From: Mucilaginibacter mallensis
Lineage (GTDB): Bacteria; Bacteroidota; Bacteroidia; Sphingobacteriales; Sphingobacteriaceae
Length of the DNA stretch: 64,000 nt
Reading direction: 5' to 3'
Assembly: GCF_900105165.1 (NCBI RefSeq)
Contig: NZ_LT629740.1
Span: forward strand, 5,642,001-5,706,000
Shown here: one piece after another, positions 43,371 through 52,421 of the stretch
Layout: each line of letters opens with the position of its first letter
How positions within the stretch are numbered: position 1 is the stretch's first letter
Notes under the pieces: generated by a model
The model's input: the letters and a program-made list of their open reading frames with translations, nothing else
What the model was told of the DNA's origin: nothing
Database searches by the model: none
Position numbers and translations under genes: made by a program

Positions 43371-43936
43371 CAGGTGGTGGTGTTTAAGCTTGCGTAGCGG
43401 TTTGCCGAGGGCATATAGCCGCTGGTTTTTAAGATATTTGCCAGGCGGTCATAAAACGCAGGCTCGGTTGGGGTAACGCTTGCCAGCCCATCAACATATT
43501 TATTGTATAAACAAAATAGGCCTGCGATTAATACCGTATCATGTATCTCCAGGTCGGTTGCCCCGGCATCGCGGGCATCGGCTACAAGTTCGGTGCTTAC
43601 TGTGCGGGCGTCGGATTGTGTTCTACGGGCAATCTCCAGCAAATACTTCATCTTTTGGCTGACAGGCGCGTTGTCCGGGTCGTGTTTTACCTTTTCGGCT
43701 GTTTCGCGTTCGCCCAAAAGTACATCAGCTGCGGCGGTATGTGCCGCGGTGCAGAATTTACACTCATTTCCCTGCGAAACCACCGTAGCGATCAGTTCGC
43801 GCTCAGCCTCTGTTAAGGTTGATTCGCCGCGCAGCAAAATTTGTGTAAGCTGCCTTATGGGGAGAGCGGTATCCTGCCGGTAATTTAACAAGCCGGTAAT
43901 GCCTGGTAAATTTTCATCTAGTGGTATGTGTGGCAT
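43370..43936 (-). CDS. Carboxymuconolactone decarboxylase / peroxidase-related protein
   Basis: 188 residues. ELIATVVSQGNECKFCTAAH carries the redox CxxC-x-x-x-His motif of AhpD-like peroxidases; AGATDLEIHDTVLIAGLFCLYN is the second conserved helix. It is paralogous in fold to the gene at 29707. The overlap with the DUF3179 gene suggests a shared redox task, which is inference. Confidence 0.9.
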   Translation of the reverse strand: MPHIPLDENLPGITGLLNYRQDTALPIRQLTQILLRGESTLTEAERELIATVVSQGNECKFCTAAHTAAADVLLGERETAEKVKHDPDNAPVSQKMKYLLEIARRTQSDARTVSTELVADARDAGATDLEIHDTVLIAGLFCLYNKYVDGLASVTPTEPAFYDRLANILKTSGYMPSANRYASLNTTT

Positions 43937-44182
43937 AACAATTTAATTAGTAGATCCATCCTTTCAGCAACAGAAAGCAAATGGCTAACAGTGGTTTATA
44001 ATATTGTTAAATTTATTAAAATATAGTTCAATTGTAAACTCTGGGTAATTATTTCTTTGCCCATAAAATCAATAAATGCTTTTTTGCATTAGCTACTGAT
44101 CAACAGACTAATAAATCAGGTAAAAAATTACAATTTAAGCAAAAGTTAAGTGTTAAAATTTCAACTAATCGTCTGAATTTGT

Positions 44183-44190
44183 TAGTTTTG
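44183..44190 (+). promoter_or_regulatory. Probable -7 box of the S41 protease promoter
   Basis: TAGTTTTG matches the Bacteroidota TAnnTTTG element and is 16 bases before the chosen ATG at 44206. Its position argues against an upstream TTG start at 44179, and implies a very short leader. Confidence 0.45.
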
Positions 44191-44205
44191 CGTTACTATT
44201 TTAAT

Positions 44206-45798
44206 ATGAAAAGGGGCGCGGGCATAATTTTCAGATCAGTGTTGTTGATTTTGGTGGGTATTGCTATCGGCCTGCTTGTTGGCGACAATAATTTTGCCTC
44301 CCATTACCTCAATACCTCACCCGGAAAAGGTGATAAACTTACCAAAGTACTGCAACTGGTGCGCCAGAATTATGTTGACTCTGTTAACGTGGATAGTGTT
44401 GAGGGTGTAACCGTTAACAACCTGCTGCAAAACCTCGACCCGCACTCCATGTACCTGCCCCCGCAGCAGGCATTGGCCATTAACGAAAAGCTGGAAGGCG
44501 GCTTTAATGGCTTTGGTATAGAGTACCAGTTATTGCGCGATACCCTTTACATTACCCAGATATATCCCAACGGGCCCGCTAATAAAGCTGGTTTAAGCAC
44601 GGGCGACAGGGTGTTGACCATCAATAATCAAAAAGTTTCGGGCGCGAAGATCACCGGTGATAAAATAGATAAGATCCTCACCGACGAGAAAAGAAAGGAA
44701 ATGGCCTTCAATGTGATTGAGCCTGATGATACACAAAGGTTTTATCGCATACAGCGTGGCCATGTTGCCCTTAGCAGTATGGATGCCGCTTATATGGCTG
44801 CTGATAATGTGGGCTACATTAAGATCAGCAAGTTTGCTTCAACAACCGATAATGATTTCCGCGTTGCGCTGGGCAAGCTGAAAAGCCAGGGTATGACAAA
44901 GCTTGTGCTTGATATCCGCGGCAATGGCGGCGGTTACCTGAATACGGCTACCGCGCTGGCTAACGAGTTTTTAACCAAGGGCAAGCTGATAGTTTATACC
45001 AAAGGCATACATGAAAACCGTACGGATTATTTTGCCACAGATTCGGGTGAGTTTCAGCATGGTAAGTTAGCGGTGCTGATTGACGAATACTCTGCCTCGG
45101 CAAGTGAAATATTGGCAGGCGCCTTGCAGGATCTGGACAGGGCCGTTATTGTTGGCCGTCGCTCTTTTGGAAAAGGTTTGGTGCAGCAACAGTTCCCGTT
45201 TAGCGATGGTTCGGCAGTTAACTTAACTGTGGCCAGGTATTATACCCCATCGGGCAGATCAATACAAAAATCATACGCCGGTGGTATTGATAGCTACCAT
45301 AATGAACTGGCCGAACGCATGAAAAAAGGCGAGCTGTTTTCGGCACAAAGCAATATGGACGATAGCGCTTTTAAAAAATCATCGCCCTACCATACAGCCA
45401 GCGGCAAAAAAGTTTTTAGCGGCGGTGGTATTATGCCTGATATTTTTGTACCTGCTGATACCACCATGGATACCAACCTGGTTCAGGCACTTGCCGATAA
45501 CCAGTTGTTTACCGCTTATGTGATAGACAAGCTGCAGCCCGAGCTGAATAAATATGCCTCGGCCGATAAGTTTATTAATAATTACGCAGTGAACGACCTG
45601 CAATATGGGGACTTTATCCTTTACGCATCGCAAACCATAAAGGAAATGGACTCCTATGAGATCAAGGTATCCCGGGCGCCCATAGAAACGTTGTTAAAAG
45701 CCTATGCGGCCCGTTTTAAATGGGGCGATGAAGCGTACTATCAAACCGTTAACAGCGATGATGAAGCCTTTAGGAAAGCTATAGAGGCGGTGCAATAG
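44206..45798 (+). CDS. S41-family C-terminal processing peptidase
   Basis: 530 residues from ATG 44206 (MKRGAGIIFRSVLLILVGIA). An N-terminal membrane helix or signal anchor (about 8-27) is followed by a PDZ domain (about 85-165, YPNGPANKAGLSTGDRVLTI). The S41 core has the serine in EYSASASEILAGAL and the lysine in GRRSFGKGLVQQQFP. The Ser-Lys dyad is intact. CtpA-like enzymes trim periplasmic proteins at their C-terminus. Single gene with its own promoter. Confidence 0.95.
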   Translation: MKRGAGIIFRSVLLILVGIAIGLLVGDNNFASHYLNTSPGKGDKLTKVLQLVRQNYVDSVNVDSVEGVTVNNLLQNLDPHSMYLPPQQALAINEKLEGGFNGFGIEYQLLRDTLYITQIYPNGPANKAGLSTGDRVLTINNQKVSGAKITGDKIDKILTDEKRKEMAFNVIEPDDTQRFYRIQRGHVALSSMDAAYMAADNVGYIKISKFASTTDNDFRVALGKLKSQGMTKLVLDIRGNGGGYLNTATALANEFLTKGKLIVYTKGIHENRTDYFATDSGEFQHGKLAVLIDEYSASASEILAGALQDLDRAVIVGRRSFGKGLVQQQFPFSDGSAVNLTVARYYTPSGRSIQKSYAGGIDSYHNELAERMKKGELFSAQSNMDDSAFKKSSPYHTASGKKVFSGGGIMPDIFVPADTTMDTNLVQALADNQLFTAYVIDKLQPELNKYASADKFINNYAVNDLQYGDFILYASQTIKEMDSYEIKVSRAPIETLLKAYAARFKWGDEAYYQTVNSDDEAFRKAIEAVQ

Positions 45799-45925
45799 AT
45801 AGATGTGCGGATGTGCAGATTTCAGATGTGCAAATGAAACTTCACTCTTGCATAAATACCGAAGCTGAAAAATCATTTGCACATCTGAAATCTGCACACT
45901 CGCATATCTGCACATCTGGTGCACA
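45799..45925. repeat. GTGCAGATGTGCAAATG-type word repeat
   Basis: ATGTGCGGATGTGCAGATTT and GATGTGCAAATGA are mirrored by TCATTTGCACATCTGAAATC and GCATATCTGCACATCTGG. This is the third copy of the same vocabulary, here between convergent genes. Confidence 0.8.
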
Positions 45926-45933
45926 TCAAAAAA

Positions 45934-47235
45934 TTACTTCTGCCTAAACCAAACCTGTACCGGTGCGCCGTTGAAATCAAAGTTTTCCCTTAGTTTGTTT
46001 TCTACAAAACGGTAATAAGGTTCCTTAACATACTGCGGCAGGTTGCAAAAGAATGCGAACATGGGTGATGTGCCTGCAATTTGGGTGATGTATTTTATCT
46101 TAACGTATTTACCTTTGATAGATGGGGGCGGTATAGCCTCGATGATAGGCAGCATTACCTCGTTTAATTTTGAGGTAGGGATACGTTTTGCACGGTTAGC
46201 ATAAACCTGGTTAGCGGTTTCAATCACTTTTAACACACGTTGCTTTTCGGTAACGGACGTGAAAACGATAGGCACATCGGTAAACGGTGCTATTTTTTGC
46301 CTGATCATTTCTTCAAAAACTTTGATCGTTTTGTTGTTCTTTTCGATCAGATCCCATTTGTTTACTACGATTACTACGCCTTTTTTATTCTTTTCGGCAA
46401 GGTGGAAAATATTGATGTCCTGCGCTTCAATACCTTCAACAGCATCAATCATGAGTATAATAACATCGGCTTCCTCAATTGCCTTTATGGTACGCATTAC
46501 AGAATAAAACTCGATGTTTTCCTTAACCTTGGTTTTTTTACGCATCCCGGCAGTATCTATCAGCATAAAATCATGCCCGTACTGGTTGTAATGTATGTGG
46601 ATGGAATCGCGGGTAGTACCTGCTATCGGCGTTACAATATTACGCTCCTTACCAATCAGCGAGTTGATGATGGATGATTTACCCACATTCGGCCTGCCTA
46701 CAATGGCATATTTTGGCAAGGTGTTAGGTTCAGTTGGCTCATCGTCAAAATGTTTTACCACATCGTCCAGCAATTCACCTGTTCCGGAGCCTGTCATTGA
46801 TGAGATGTTATATAACTCACCTAACCCTAAACTGTAAAATACCATTGAATCGGCTAAAAGCGAGGTGTTATCCAGCTTATTAACTACTACAAATACAGGT
46901 TTTTTGCTTTTGCGGAGAAGAGATGCTATCTCATCGTCCAGGTCGGTAATGCCGGTGGTTACATCAACCATAAACAGTATAACGGTGGCTTCCTCAATGG
47001 CGATGATCACCTGCTCGCGGATAGCGGCCTCGAACACATCGTCGGAATTGGCTACATAACCGCCGGTATCAACAACGGTAAATGAATGGTTGGTCCACTC
47101 GGATACGCCGTAGTGCCTGTCGCGGGTTACGCCGCTAAAATCGTCGACAATAGCCTTGCGGCTCTCAGTTAAACGGTTATATAAAGTTGATTTGCCTACG
47201 TTGGGCCTGCCCACTATGGCTACTATATTGCTCAT
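45934..47235 (-). CDS. der: Ribosome biogenesis GTPase Der (EngA)
   Basis: 433 residues. Two tandem G domains show GRPNVGKSTLYNRL (about 8) and GRPNVGKSSIINSL (about 182), with NKLD and NKWD specificity motifs. The C-terminal KH-like domain (about 355-433) ends NGAPVQVWFRQK, the family ending. Der acts in 50S assembly. It precedes era in the reverse direction of transcription, with a word repeat between, so two related GTPases lie side by side. Confidence 0.97.
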   Translation of the reverse strand: MSNIVAIVGRPNVGKSTLYNRLTESRKAIVDDFSGVTRDRHYGVSEWTNHSFTVVDTGGYVANSDDVFEAAIREQVIIAIEEATVILFMVDVTTGITDLDDEIASLLRKSKKPVFVVVNKLDNTSLLADSMVFYSLGLGELYNISSMTGSGTGELLDDVVKHFDDEPTEPNTLPKYAIVGRPNVGKSSIINSLIGKERNIVTPIAGTTRDSIHIHYNQYGHDFMLIDTAGMRKKTKVKENIEFYSVMRTIKAIEEADVIILMIDAVEGIEAQDINIFHLAEKNKKGVVIVVNKWDLIEKNNKTIKVFEEMIRQKIAPFTDVPIVFTSVTEKQRVLKVIETANQVYANRAKRIPTSKLNEVMLPIIEAIPPPSIKGKYVKIKYITQIAGTSPMFAFFCNLPQYVKEPYYRFVENKLRENFDFNGAPVQVWFRQK

Positions 47236-47244
47236 GTTTGTGTT

Positions 47245-47392
47245 AGAATCAAGAATTAAGAGTCAAGAATCAGGAAAAGCCGATAGTGGCCACCCTGAGT
47301 TTCTCTTAATTCTAATTTAAATATTTATTGTGAATCTTAGCTACATCCCGATCCTTAAATCTTGACTCTTGCTTCCTGACTCTTGTGTCTGT
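47245..47392. repeat. AGTCAAGAATCAGG-type word repeat between der and era
   Basis: AGAATCAAGAATTAAGAGTC plus AAGAATCAGG is mirrored by CTTGACTCTTGCTTCCTGAC plus TCTTG. It is noncoding and forms an imperfect hairpin. It is a separate vocabulary from the GTGCAAATG type. Confidence 0.75.
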
Positions 47393-48268
47393 TTATTCGT
47401 ACCCAAATTTTTTCAGGTAATTTTTTTTGCTGCGCCAGTCGGGAATAACTTTTACAAACATCTCTAAAAAGATCTTCTTTTGGAAAAAATCTTCCATATC
47501 GCGGCGGGCATAGGTGCCAACTATTTTAAGCATGCTGCCGTTCTTGCCTATCAGTATATTCTTTTGCGAATCGCGTTCCACAATTATTTCGGCACTAATG
47601 CGGTGCAGTTTTTCGCCCTCAACAAAAGCGGTTACTATTACCTCACTGCTGTAGGGTATCTCTTTTTTGTATTGTTTGAATATTTGCGCCCGTATCATTT
47701 CTGATGCAAAGAAACGGTCGTTACGATCGGTAAGTGCGTCTTTTTCATAATATGCGGGGTGCTCGGGCAAATGCTCGATCACGAAATTCATTACCGCAAG
47801 CACGTTATAATCTTTTAGTGCTGATATGGCGAAGATCGCTTTTGGGTTCAATTTCTCCTGCCAAAACTCTACCTTGGCCTTCACTGTTTCCTCGTCGGAT
47901 TGATCTACTTTATTGATCAGTACTGCTACCGGGGCCTGTGTGCCTGCCAGTTTTTTCAGTACATCCTCTTCATCGTACTCCTCGTAAATGTCGGTAACCA
48001 GTAAAATCAGATCGGCATCAACTATGGAGCCATCTACCTGATGCATCATGCTTTCGTGTAAAGCATAGTGCGGTTTGATAACGCCGGGGGTATCAGAGAA
48101 GACTATTTGATAGTCGGGTTCGTTAACAATACCTAAAATACGGTGGCGCGTTGTTTGCGCCTTGGGTGTGATGATAGACATTTTTTCGCCCACCAGCGCG
48201 TTCATCAGGGTTGATTTCCCTGCGTTGGGCTTTCCAATAATGCTTACAAAACCAGCTCTGTGGGTCAT
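47393..48268 (-). CDS. era: GTPase Era
   Basis: 291 residues from ATG 48268 (MTHRAGFVSIIGKPNAGKST). An ATG at 48301 would add an implausible MQSKYYFIYFF leader. The G motifs GKPNAGKST, DTPG and NKVD are intact, and the C-terminal KH domain shows ILIGKNGSMLKIVG. Era binds the 3' end of 16S rRNA during 30S maturation. It lies between der and the initiator tRNA gene. Confidence 0.97.
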   Translation of the reverse strand: MTHRAGFVSIIGKPNAGKSTLMNALVGEKMSIITPKAQTTRHRILGIVNEPDYQIVFSDTPGVIKPHYALHESMMHQVDGSIVDADLILLVTDIYEEYDEEDVLKKLAGTQAPVAVLINKVDQSDEETVKAKVEFWQEKLNPKAIFAISALKDYNVLAVMNFVIEHLPEHPAYYEKDALTDRNDRFFASEMIRAQIFKQYKKEIPYSSEVIVTAFVEGEKLHRISAEIIVERDSQKNILIGKNGSMLKIVGTYARRDMEDFFQKKIFLEMFVKVIPDWRSKKNYLKKFGYE

Positions 48269-48411
48269 AAAAAAATAAATGAAATAATATTTGGACTGCA
48301 AAGAAACGAATTATATCTTTGCAGTCCAATTTAAACAGGATGTAAATTGCATTTTTGGTTTAAATGGCACACTTTTCGCAGTAATGAAGCGGATCGTAAT
48401 AATAAAAATAG

Positions 48412-48484
<73 letters not shown>

Positions 48485-48494
48485 CCTCAGAATC

Positions 48495-48531
48495 AGGCAG
48501 TTACTTACTCAAGTAGCTGCCTTTCTTTTTT
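48495..48531 (+). terminator. Intrinsic terminator of the tRNA-fMet gene
   Basis: AGGCAGTTACTT and AAGTAGCTGCCT pair (one T-G wobble) across ACTC, followed by TTTCTTTTTT. It lies 10 bases after the tRNA. Confidence 0.9.
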
Positions 48532-48641
48532 CTGTTAACGTATTGTTAACGGTTCTTAGCTTGACTTTGGCTCAAATAAAGATACAAATTTCCCAGCATT
48601 TCTTAAAATCGTATCTTACTAAATCTTTAAATTTGGAATGA

Positions 48642-49868
48642 ATGGATGCCTTACAGATGCACGACCGGTTACAGTATAGATTCGGCCAAAGGAGTGCGAT
48701 TTACTACGTCCTCGTGATGGATGAGCAGCCGAAAACGTATTCATTTCTTCCTCCGGTTGAATTTCAAAATCAGATCATTCGTTTCCTCAGTTTTGTACCG
48801 AAGGATCTTTTGCAGATCAGCAACTCGCTCACCTATTTTGAACTGATCCAGCGAAACGGCTTAGATGACCCTTATCGGTTCCACGTAAAGTTCAGCATCA
48901 ATTTAGATGAATATCTAAAGTTTATGCCGAACAACCGGCCGTATTTATTTTTTGTCGATAGGAAGTCTTCAAAGATTGACGAAGTGATCCGGCTATTAAC
49001 CGCTTCACATACCGGCCTGCGTTTCTATTATTGTTTTAATGATAGTAAAGACAGCTTGCCGGTGTTACCTAACCAGGTTAATGATACCGGCCACTTTATG
49101 AAATTGCTGTATGAAAAACAAGAAGAACTGTTCGACCTGATGGGTATCCAGTATCAGGCTTTAGCGCCGGAGGCAGCGATTGGCTGGAAAGGATTCTATG
49201 ATTTTCCATTTTTCGTACCTGCACAATCAAACTATCGTATTGCAAGCGCCGTCACAGGCAATTTTGAATATGTGAACGGGGATAAGGGGGACGCTGTTAC
49301 TGAAAAACAAGTAATTTCACATGCCGAGGCTGCCAAGCAAGGTTTTACCGACCCCAAGGCCTTTACCAGGCAGCAGCAAATTGTGGAGCAGGCGGATAAG
49401 ATCGACTTTTTTGCGGAAACCTGTTTTGATGAGGGGCTGATAAAACCAGTTCATGAGATAGAGCCATTTTTAAGTCCCATGATCCTAGTATTACCCTTTC
49501 AAAATCCTGATATCAGGGATTTTCTCCAAGAAAGTTCCAAACCTGAAATAAGGGAATATCTGTCGGACCTGGATTTTGAACAAACGGAAAATTATATTCA
49601 CCAGGGACGGCCACCCAAATCCGCAGAGGCACTTCTTTTCAATTCTCAATTGATTGGTTTGAAAACGCAATTTCTTGACGATATCGCTTTCCTGCATAGT
49701 TCATTCACAACAGCGCCAATAGTTCGGTTACCGGCCCAGGGTAAAACGATGTACCGAAATTTATCTTTTTTCCGCACCGAAGCCGCAGGCCGGATTACCG
49801 CGCCAGGCAACCGCGCTAAGGTTTTAAAGACCATTCAGACTTTCGGCCATCAACTGTGGAGATTATGA
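48642..49868 (+). CDS. Hypothetical protein, possibly 3'-truncated by IS21
   Basis: 408 residues. No signal peptide or membrane segment; mixed alpha/beta with many aromatic residues (RFYYCFND, FYDFPFFVP). The N-terminal part (YYVLVMDEQPKTYSFLPP) and middle are not recognised, and no catalytic motif is visible. The stop falls in the last bases before the IS21 end, so the natural C-terminus may be missing or altered. It is the first gene after the initiator tRNA, at the start of an accessory region. Confidence 0.7.
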   Translation: MDALQMHDRLQYRFGQRSAIYYVLVMDEQPKTYSFLPPVEFQNQIIRFLSFVPKDLLQISNSLTYFELIQRNGLDDPYRFHVKFSINLDEYLKFMPNNRPYLFFVDRKSSKIDEVIRLLTASHTGLRFYYCFNDSKDSLPVLPNQVNDTGHFMKLLYEKQEELFDLMGIQYQALAPEAAIGWKGFYDFPFFVPAQSNYRIASAVTGNFEYVNGDKGDAVTEKQVISHAEAAKQGFTDPKAFTRQQQIVEQADKIDFFAETCFDEGLIKPVHEIEPFLSPMILVLPFQNPDIRDFLQESSKPEIREYLSDLDFEQTENYIHQGRPPKSAEALLFNSQLIGLKTQFLDDIAFLHSSFTTAPIVRLPAQGKTMYRNLSFFRTEAAGRITAPGNRAKVLKTIQTFGHQLWRL

Positions 49869-50015
49869 TGAATGAGACCACACCATTTCGGCGCAAGCTG
49901 ACCCACTGTTTCGGGGCAAACTGACCATGGTATTTCGGGGCAAACTGACCCACCAAAACTCGTAGCAAATGCTGTAGAAGCAACCATCTTTTGAGGGCAA
50001 AAGACCCGTTCTAAG

Positions 50016-51569
50016 ATGGCCAATTTGACAATCAGCATGAGTAAGATTAGAAAGATTTTAAGGATGAACAGCCAGGGTCGCAGCACGCGATTTATAGCTG
50101 CCCAGATTGATTCATCCCGGAATACCGTAAGAAAGTACCTGGCCGTCCTTAAGAAGAGCGGCTTTACCTTTGAAGAAGTTAATAGCCTGAATGATAAGGA
50201 ACTGGAAGATATTTTCGGCAAGACCAGGGAAAACAACCAGCCAAGCAGCCGTATGCAATCCATGCTGCGCTGCTTTCCGCACGTCGATAAAGAGCTCAAA
50301 AAGACCGGTATGAACCGGCAACTCCTGTGGGAAGCCTATATCAAAGAGTTTCCTGACGGCTATAAGTACACCCAGTTTTGCACGTATTACAACCAATGGA
50401 AGACCAGGGTCAACCCGACCATGCACATGGATCACAAGGCCGGAGACAAGCTATACGTTGATTTTGCGGGTGAAAAGATGAGCTATACGGACAAGGAAAC
50501 CGGTGAAGTCATTGAAGTAGAAGTCTTTGTAGCAATCCTTGGGGCCAGTCAGCTCACCTATGTAGAGGCTGTTATGAGCCAGCAAAAGGAAGACTTTATC
50601 GCAGCCTGCGAGAATACCCTGCACTTTATCGGCGGCGTTCCTGCCGCCATTGTACCGGATAACCTGAAGGCGGCTGTAACCAAAAGCAGCCGCTATGAAC
50701 CAACCCTTAACGAAACATTTGAAGACTTCGCCGACCATTATGGGACTACCATTCTACCAGCGCGGGCGTACCGCCCGCGTGACAAGGCATTAGTAGAAGG
50801 TGCCGTTAAGATCATTTATACCAAGGTATACGCCCCTTTAAACAAGCATGTCTACCATTCTTTAACAGAACTCAATACAGCGATCTGGCAGGCCCTGGAA
50901 GTCCATAACAGCCAGTTGCTTAAGGGTCGCAATTATAGCAGGATACTACAGTTTGAAGAGATCGAGCGTGGGGCCCTGGCACCGCTACCTGTCCTGCGTT
51001 ACCAGTTCAAAAAACACTTTTATGCCAGGGTGATCAAGAATGGCCATGTCAATCTCGGCCCTGATAAACACTATTACAGTGTGCCTTATCGCTTCATCGG
51101 CAAGCGGGTTAAGCTATTATACTCCCGCACTATTGTAGAGATCTACTCCAATTATGAGCGTATCGCTTTGCACCCGCGCGAAAAGAACCCCTATGGTTAT
51201 ACTACTGACAAAGAACACATGGCCAGCGCTCACCGCTTTAAAAGTGACTGGACACCAGATATGTTCCTCAATTGGGCGGCCTCCATTCATGAGGATGTCA
51301 GGCTATATATCCTTCAGATACTGGAGCGTAAACAACACCCCGAACAGGCTTACAAATCCTGCCTGGGGGTACTTGGCTTTGCAAAAAAAGCAGGGAATGA
51401 CCGGTTAATAATGGCCTGTCAGCGAGGGCTCAGTTATGGCCTTTATAGCTATAAAACGATACAAACCATATTGGAAAACAAGATGGACAACTATGAGGAA
51501 AGCATATTTGCCGATGAGCTACCCATGCCTGATCATGGTAATATCCGGGGAAAAGACTATTACAAATAA
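50016..51569 (+). CDS. istA: IS21 transposase IstA
   Basis: 517 residues. An N-terminal HTH (RSTRFIAAQIDSSRNTVRKY) is followed by the DDE catalytic core: YVDFAGEKM (first Asp), VPDNLKAAVTK (second Asp) and KALVEGAVKIIYTKVYAPL (Glu). The length and motif order are those of IS21 IstA, the strand-transfer transposase. It precedes istB by 20 bases. The frame is intact, so the element could be active. Confidence 0.97.
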   Translation: MANLTISMSKIRKILRMNSQGRSTRFIAAQIDSSRNTVRKYLAVLKKSGFTFEEVNSLNDKELEDIFGKTRENNQPSSRMQSMLRCFPHVDKELKKTGMNRQLLWEAYIKEFPDGYKYTQFCTYYNQWKTRVNPTMHMDHKAGDKLYVDFAGEKMSYTDKETGEVIEVEVFVAILGASQLTYVEAVMSQQKEDFIAACENTLHFIGGVPAAIVPDNLKAAVTKSSRYEPTLNETFEDFADHYGTTILPARAYRPRDKALVEGAVKIIYTKVYAPLNKHVYHSLTELNTAIWQALEVHNSQLLKGRNYSRILQFEEIERGALAPLPVLRYQFKKHFYARVIKNGHVNLGPDKHYYSVPYRFIGKRVKLLYSRTIVEIYSNYERIALHPREKNPYGYTTDKEHMASAHRFKSDWTPDMFLNWAASIHEDVRLYILQILERKQHPEQAYKSCLGVLGFAKKAGNDRLIMACQRGLSYGLYSYKTIQTILENKMDNYEESIFADELPMPDHGNIRGKDYYK

Positions 51570-51589
51570 CCATTTAAAACAACAATAAC

Positions 51590-52336
51590 ATGAACACAAG
51601 CACCTTAGACAAACTGCGGAAGATGAAGTTCTTCGGCATGTTCCATGCCTTTAAAAGCAGTATGGAAACCGGTAAAACAAACGATTACACGGCAGATGAA
51701 CTACTGGCCCACCTGGTAGATGCAGAATGGGACGACCGGCAGAACAGGCGTATCGAACGCACGATCCTATATGCCCGGTTCCGCTATAAAGCTTCAATTG
51801 AAGATGTTCATTATCATGCCGACCGAAGTATCGACCGCAACCAGATCATGCGCCTGGCAGATTGTACGTTTGTTGACCGCTTCGAGAACCTGCTGATCAC
51901 CGGCAGTACCGGTATCGGTAAAAGCTATATTGCTTCTGCTGTGGGCTACCAGGCCTGTGTATTGGGCTACCGGGTATTGTACACCAGTACACCCAAACTG
52001 TTCGCTAAACTGAAGATGGCCAAGGCGGACGGCTCCTACATGAAAGAGCTGGCTAAGATCGAAAGACAGCAATTGCTCATACTCGACGACTTTGGTATCC
52101 AGCCTTTTGATGCACAAAGCAGGGCTGCGCTAATGGAGATCATTGAGGACAGGCACGGTAAGACCTCGCTGATCATCACTTCGCAGTTGCCAGTGAGCAA
52201 ATGGTTTGAAGTGATCGGTGAAAAAACGGTTGCTGATGCGATCCTTGACCGGATCGTTCATGATGCACACCGCATCGAGTTAAAGGGAGAATCTATGAGA
52301 AGAAAACGTAATGTTGAACCAGAAAACAGCCATTAA
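51590..52336 (+). CDS. istB: IS21 helper ATPase IstB
   Basis: 248 residues. Walker A is GSTGIGKSYIASAVG (about residue 105) and Walker B is LLILDDFG (about 164). The protein is DnaC/DnaA-like AAA+ and selects the target and stimulates IstA. The N-terminal helical part (KMKFFGMFHAFKSSMETG) binds IstA/DNA in relatives. Frame intact. Confidence 0.97.
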   Translation: MNTSTLDKLRKMKFFGMFHAFKSSMETGKTNDYTADELLAHLVDAEWDDRQNRRIERTILYARFRYKASIEDVHYHADRSIDRNQIMRLADCTFVDRFENLLITGSTGIGKSYIASAVGYQACVLGYRVLYTSTPKLFAKLKMAKADGSYMKELAKIERQQLLILDDFGIQPFDAQSRAALMEIIEDRHGKTSLIITSQLPVSKWFEVIGEKTVADAILDRIVHDAHRIELKGESMRRKRNVEPENSH

Positions 52337-52421
52337 TGAAATTACCTTTTAAATAACTATTTTTGTACATGCTTTTATAGCATTTGCTGCAACCCAAAAG
52401 TCAGCTAACCCCTGGGTCAAT

